From Betaproteobacteria bacterium (GTDB lineage: Bacteria; Pseudomonadota; Gammaproteobacteria; Burkholderiales; Usitatibacteraceae), in the NCBI GenBank assembly GCA_003105245.1, contig PQAI01000116.1, forward strand, positions 3,189-10,749: a DNA stretch of 7,561 nucleotides, read 5' to 3'. Position 1 is the stretch's first letter. Each line of letters starts with the position of its first letter. The notes beneath the pieces were generated by a model. The model was not told where the DNA came from and made no database searches. It saw only the letters and a program-made list of their open reading frames with translations. This document shows positions 6,794 to 7,561 of this stretch, piece by piece. The position numbers and the translations under genes were made by a program.

Positions 6794-6813
6794 GCGTCCC
6801 GCGGCCGGGACGC
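6794..6813 (+). other. Perfect 8-bp GC hairpin in the intergenic gap (possible transcript end or operator)
   Basis: GCGTCCCG (6794-6801) and CGGGACGC (6806-6813) are exact reverse complements around a CGGC loop. The hairpin is 16 bases after the stop of the second DUF4124 gene. It lacks a following T-run, so it is not a textbook factor-independent terminator. It could still stabilise a 3' end, slow RNA polymerase, or be a dyad operator site for the next gene. Confidence 0.45.
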
Positions 6814-6817
6814 CGAG

Positions 6818-6823
6818 TATCCT
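6818..6823 (+). promoter_or_regulatory. Possible -10 element (TATCCT) just upstream of the zinc-ribbon protein gene
   Basis: TATCCT ends 6 bases before the ATG at 6830. A transcript from it would begin at or next to the start codon, giving a leaderless message. This would agree with the lack of a Shine-Dalgarno sequence before this gene. A TTGCGT (6792-6797) could serve as -35, but the 20-base spacing is too long, so the promoter call is weak. Confidence 0.25.
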
Positions 6824-6829
6824 CGGGCG

Positions 6830-7252
6830 ATGGACATCGCGTCGCGAATCCGCCGGATGGGCTTCCGCAAGTGGTACGAGCGGCAGCTCATCGACAGCCA
6901 CCTCTCGTTCACGACCTGCTTCCTGTGCGGGATCGTCGTCGCCTCCTGCCTGGAGGCGCTCTCGTTCGCGGAGTTCGGCTGGAAGCCCGCCTCCCTCCTG
7001 GCGCTGGTGTTCGGCGCGATCGCGCTCGGCTGGTACTCCTGGCGGCGCTACATCACGGTGCTCGAGCGCGCCGAGGTGTACGGTAGCCGCTCCACCTGCC
7101 CGGCCTGCAGGACCTACGCGCGCTTCGACGTCCTGGCGTCGGGCCACGCCTCCGAGGGTCCGTATCTCGATCCCGAGGCGAAGCCGCTGCCGTACCCGTG
7201 GCTGCGCGTGCGCTGCCGCCAGTGCGGCACGGCCTGGCGCATGCCCGAGTAG
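6830..7252 (+). CDS. Two-helix membrane protein with C-terminal CxxC/CxxC zinc-ribbon-like domain, unknown function
   Basis: Product of 140 residues that I do not recognise as a named family. The basic N-terminus (Arg/Lys-rich, 1-20) is followed by two hydrophobic segments at about 27-45 and 54-70. The short connecting loop contains Glu42, Glu48 and Trp51, and the second helix ends in SWRR (70-73). This topology would leave both ends in the cytoplasm by the positive-inside rule. The C-terminal part carries Cys90-Pro-Ala-Cys93 and Cys129-Arg-Gln-Cys132, spaced like a zinc ribbon with a 35-residue insert. The phrase VRCRQCGTAWRMPE resembles the second knuckle of rubredoxin-like zinc ribbons. 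Cys30, Cys33 (CFLC) and Cys40 lie in or near the first helix. The ATG follows a 52-base gap with a hairpin, so the gene is probably transcribed separately. It converges on the next gene with three bases between stops. Confidence 0.8.
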   Translation: MDIASRIRRMGFRKWYERQLIDSHLSFTTCFLCGIVVASCLEALSFAEFGWKPASLLALVFGAIALGWYSWRRYITVLERAEVYGSRSTCPACRTYARFDVLASGHASEGPYLDPEAKPLPYPWLRVRCRQCGTAWRMPE

Positions 7253-7262
7253 CGGCTACTCG
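7246..7262. repeat. Perfect inverted repeat containing both stop codons of the convergent genes
   Basis: CGAGTAGC (7246-7253) and GCTACTCG (7255-7262) are exact reverse complements around one central G. The plus-strand TAG (7250-7252) and the minus-strand TAG (complement of 7256-7258) occupy equivalent positions in the two arms. As RNA it could fold as a 7-bp stem with a 3-base loop on either strand. No T-run follows on either side. Confidence 0.7.
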
Positions 7263-7453
7263 TCGTCGTCGCGCCGCGGCGCGGCCATCGTCCTGAACGG
7301 CGCCTCGGGATCGGCCATCGCCGCCACGCAGGCCGCCAGCAGCAGCCCCACCAGCACGATGACCGCGAGGCCGGGATCGCCCAGCCAGATGAGCAGGCCC
7401 GGCATCGAGCCCGCTCCCGCGAAGAAGAATTCCGTCACGTCGCCCGGCTTCAT
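7256..7453 (-). CDS. Small single-pass or hairpin membrane protein, unknown function
   Basis: Product of 65 residues, not recognised as a known family. The start is well fixed: AAGGAGG lies 5 bases before the ATG, the strongest ribosome site in the window. Residues 1-15 (MKPGDVTEFFFAGAG) are followed by a hydrophobic stretch at about 17-47. It may be one long helix or two short ones, because it is interrupted by Gly25-Asp26-Pro27 (MPGLLIWL, then LAVIVLVGLLLAACVAAMA). The tail (48-65) is hydrophilic and ends in Arg-Arg-Asp-Asp-Asp-Glu. The good ribosome site, the composition of a membrane protein and the neat fit against the convergent gene support a real gene, although its shortness leaves doubt. 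A longer overlapping frame on the same strand (7053-7484) lacks such support and runs through the plus-strand gene. Confidence 0.7.
   Translation of the reverse strand: MKPGDVTEFFFAGAGSMPGLLIWLGDPGLAVIVLVGLLLAACVAAMADPEAPFRTMAAPRRDDDE
7270..7283. repeat. 14-bp perfect palindrome
   Basis: CGCGCCGCGGCGCG equals its own reverse complement. It lies 7 bases beyond the stop-codon inverted repeat, inside the minus-strand gene (codons for MAAPRR near residues 56-61). High GC content makes such palindromes easier to get by chance. Confidence 0.45.
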
Positions 7454-7561
7454 CGTTGCCTCCTTCCCAGAGGGATGACGCCATCCTGCGCGCCCGCGGC
7501 GGCGCGTTCTGCGGCGCAGTCCGAGGGGAAAGGGCAGGATATTCCGGATGGCGGAAATGAA
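7454..7561 (-). promoter_or_regulatory. Upstream region of the small minus-strand gene, with strong ribosome binding site
   Basis: The region holds AAGGAGG on the minus strand (complement of 7459-7465), five bases before the start codon. A TATCCT on the minus strand (complement of 7536-7541) could be a -10 element, with any -35 at or beyond the window edge. An 8-bp inverted repeat, CGCCATCC (7479-7486) and GGATGGCG (7546-7553), and a short palindrome CTGCGGCGCAG (7509-7519) lie between them. I see no coding sequence that I can support in 7454-7561. Confidence 0.5.

Noticed and set aside
5860..6912. Long minus-strand open frame opposite the DUF4124 pair
   Set aside because: Leu/Ala/Arg-rich low-complexity shadow of the charged helices. 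The plus-strand frames have signal peptides and conserved cysteines.
5979..7478. Plus-strand open frame of 499 codons across three genes
   Set aside because: Runs in another frame through the DUF4124 genes and the zinc-ribbon gene; the composition is random Arg/Pro/Ala with no domain. Long open frames are expected at this GC content.
7053..7484. Minus-strand open frame of 143 codons overlapping the small minus-strand gene
   Set aside because: It lacks a ribosome site, overlaps the convergent gene deeply and is Arg/Gly-rich. The 65-residue frame has a strong ribosome site and a membrane segment.
1..7561. CRISPR array, insertion sequence, prophage, tRNA/rRNA or toxin-antitoxin system
   Set aside because: No direct repeat arrays, transposase motifs, terminal repeats, RNA gene signatures or antitoxin-like DNA-binding proteins were seen. 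The region is conserved core genome.

Overview
The window is very GC-rich (about 70% by eye) and almost fully coding, with co-directional genes packed tightly together. The protein families and the order rodA - rlpA - dacA - D-amino-acid transaminase - DUF493 (YbeD) - lipB - lipA, followed by small DUF4124 proteins, point to a betaproteobacterium or close relative, probably a free-living environmental lineage. This assignment rests on remembered gene order and protein motifs; no search was run.

Layout. Positions 1-3118 hold the cell-wall part: the 3' portion of rodA (elongasome SEDS glycosyltransferase, cut by the window edge), rlpA (outer-membrane lipoprotein lytic transglycosylase with a SPOR domain) and dacA (D,D-carboxypeptidase, PBP5/6 type). 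Positions 3124-3996 encode a class IV aminotransferase with the residues of a D-amino-acid transaminase. Positions 4017-5902 hold the lipoate part: a YbeD/DUF493 protein, lipB (octanoyltransferase) and lipA (lipoyl synthase). Positions 5899-6777 hold two tandem, clearly paralogous, secreted DUF4124 proteins with Arg/Glu-rich helices. Up to 6777 all genes are on the plus strand with gaps of at most 20 bases or short overlaps, so a single long transcription unit is likely.

A 52-base gap containing a perfect 8-bp GC hairpin then separates a 140-residue membrane protein with a CxxC/CxxC zinc-ribbon-like tail (6830-7252). This gene converges, with only three bases between the stop codons, on a small minus-strand gene for a 65-residue membrane protein (7256-7453), which has the best Shine-Dalgarno sequence in the window. 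The two stop codons sit inside one perfect inverted repeat.

How the genes work together. RodA polymerises glycan during elongation, RlpA cleaves denuded glycan at division sites, and DacA removes the terminal D-alanine from pentapeptides. The transaminase could recycle the released D-alanine into D-glutamate for new precursor synthesis. LipB and LipA perform the two steps that build lipoyl groups on 2-oxoacid dehydrogenases and the glycine cleavage H protein. The cell-wall and lipoate halves have no obvious biochemical link, but their neighbourhood is an old conserved one. I see no mobile element, CRISPR array, RNA gene or defence system. The less ordinary material is the transaminase in the wall operon, the DUF4124 pair, the two small membrane proteins at the right end, and several short non-coding signals.
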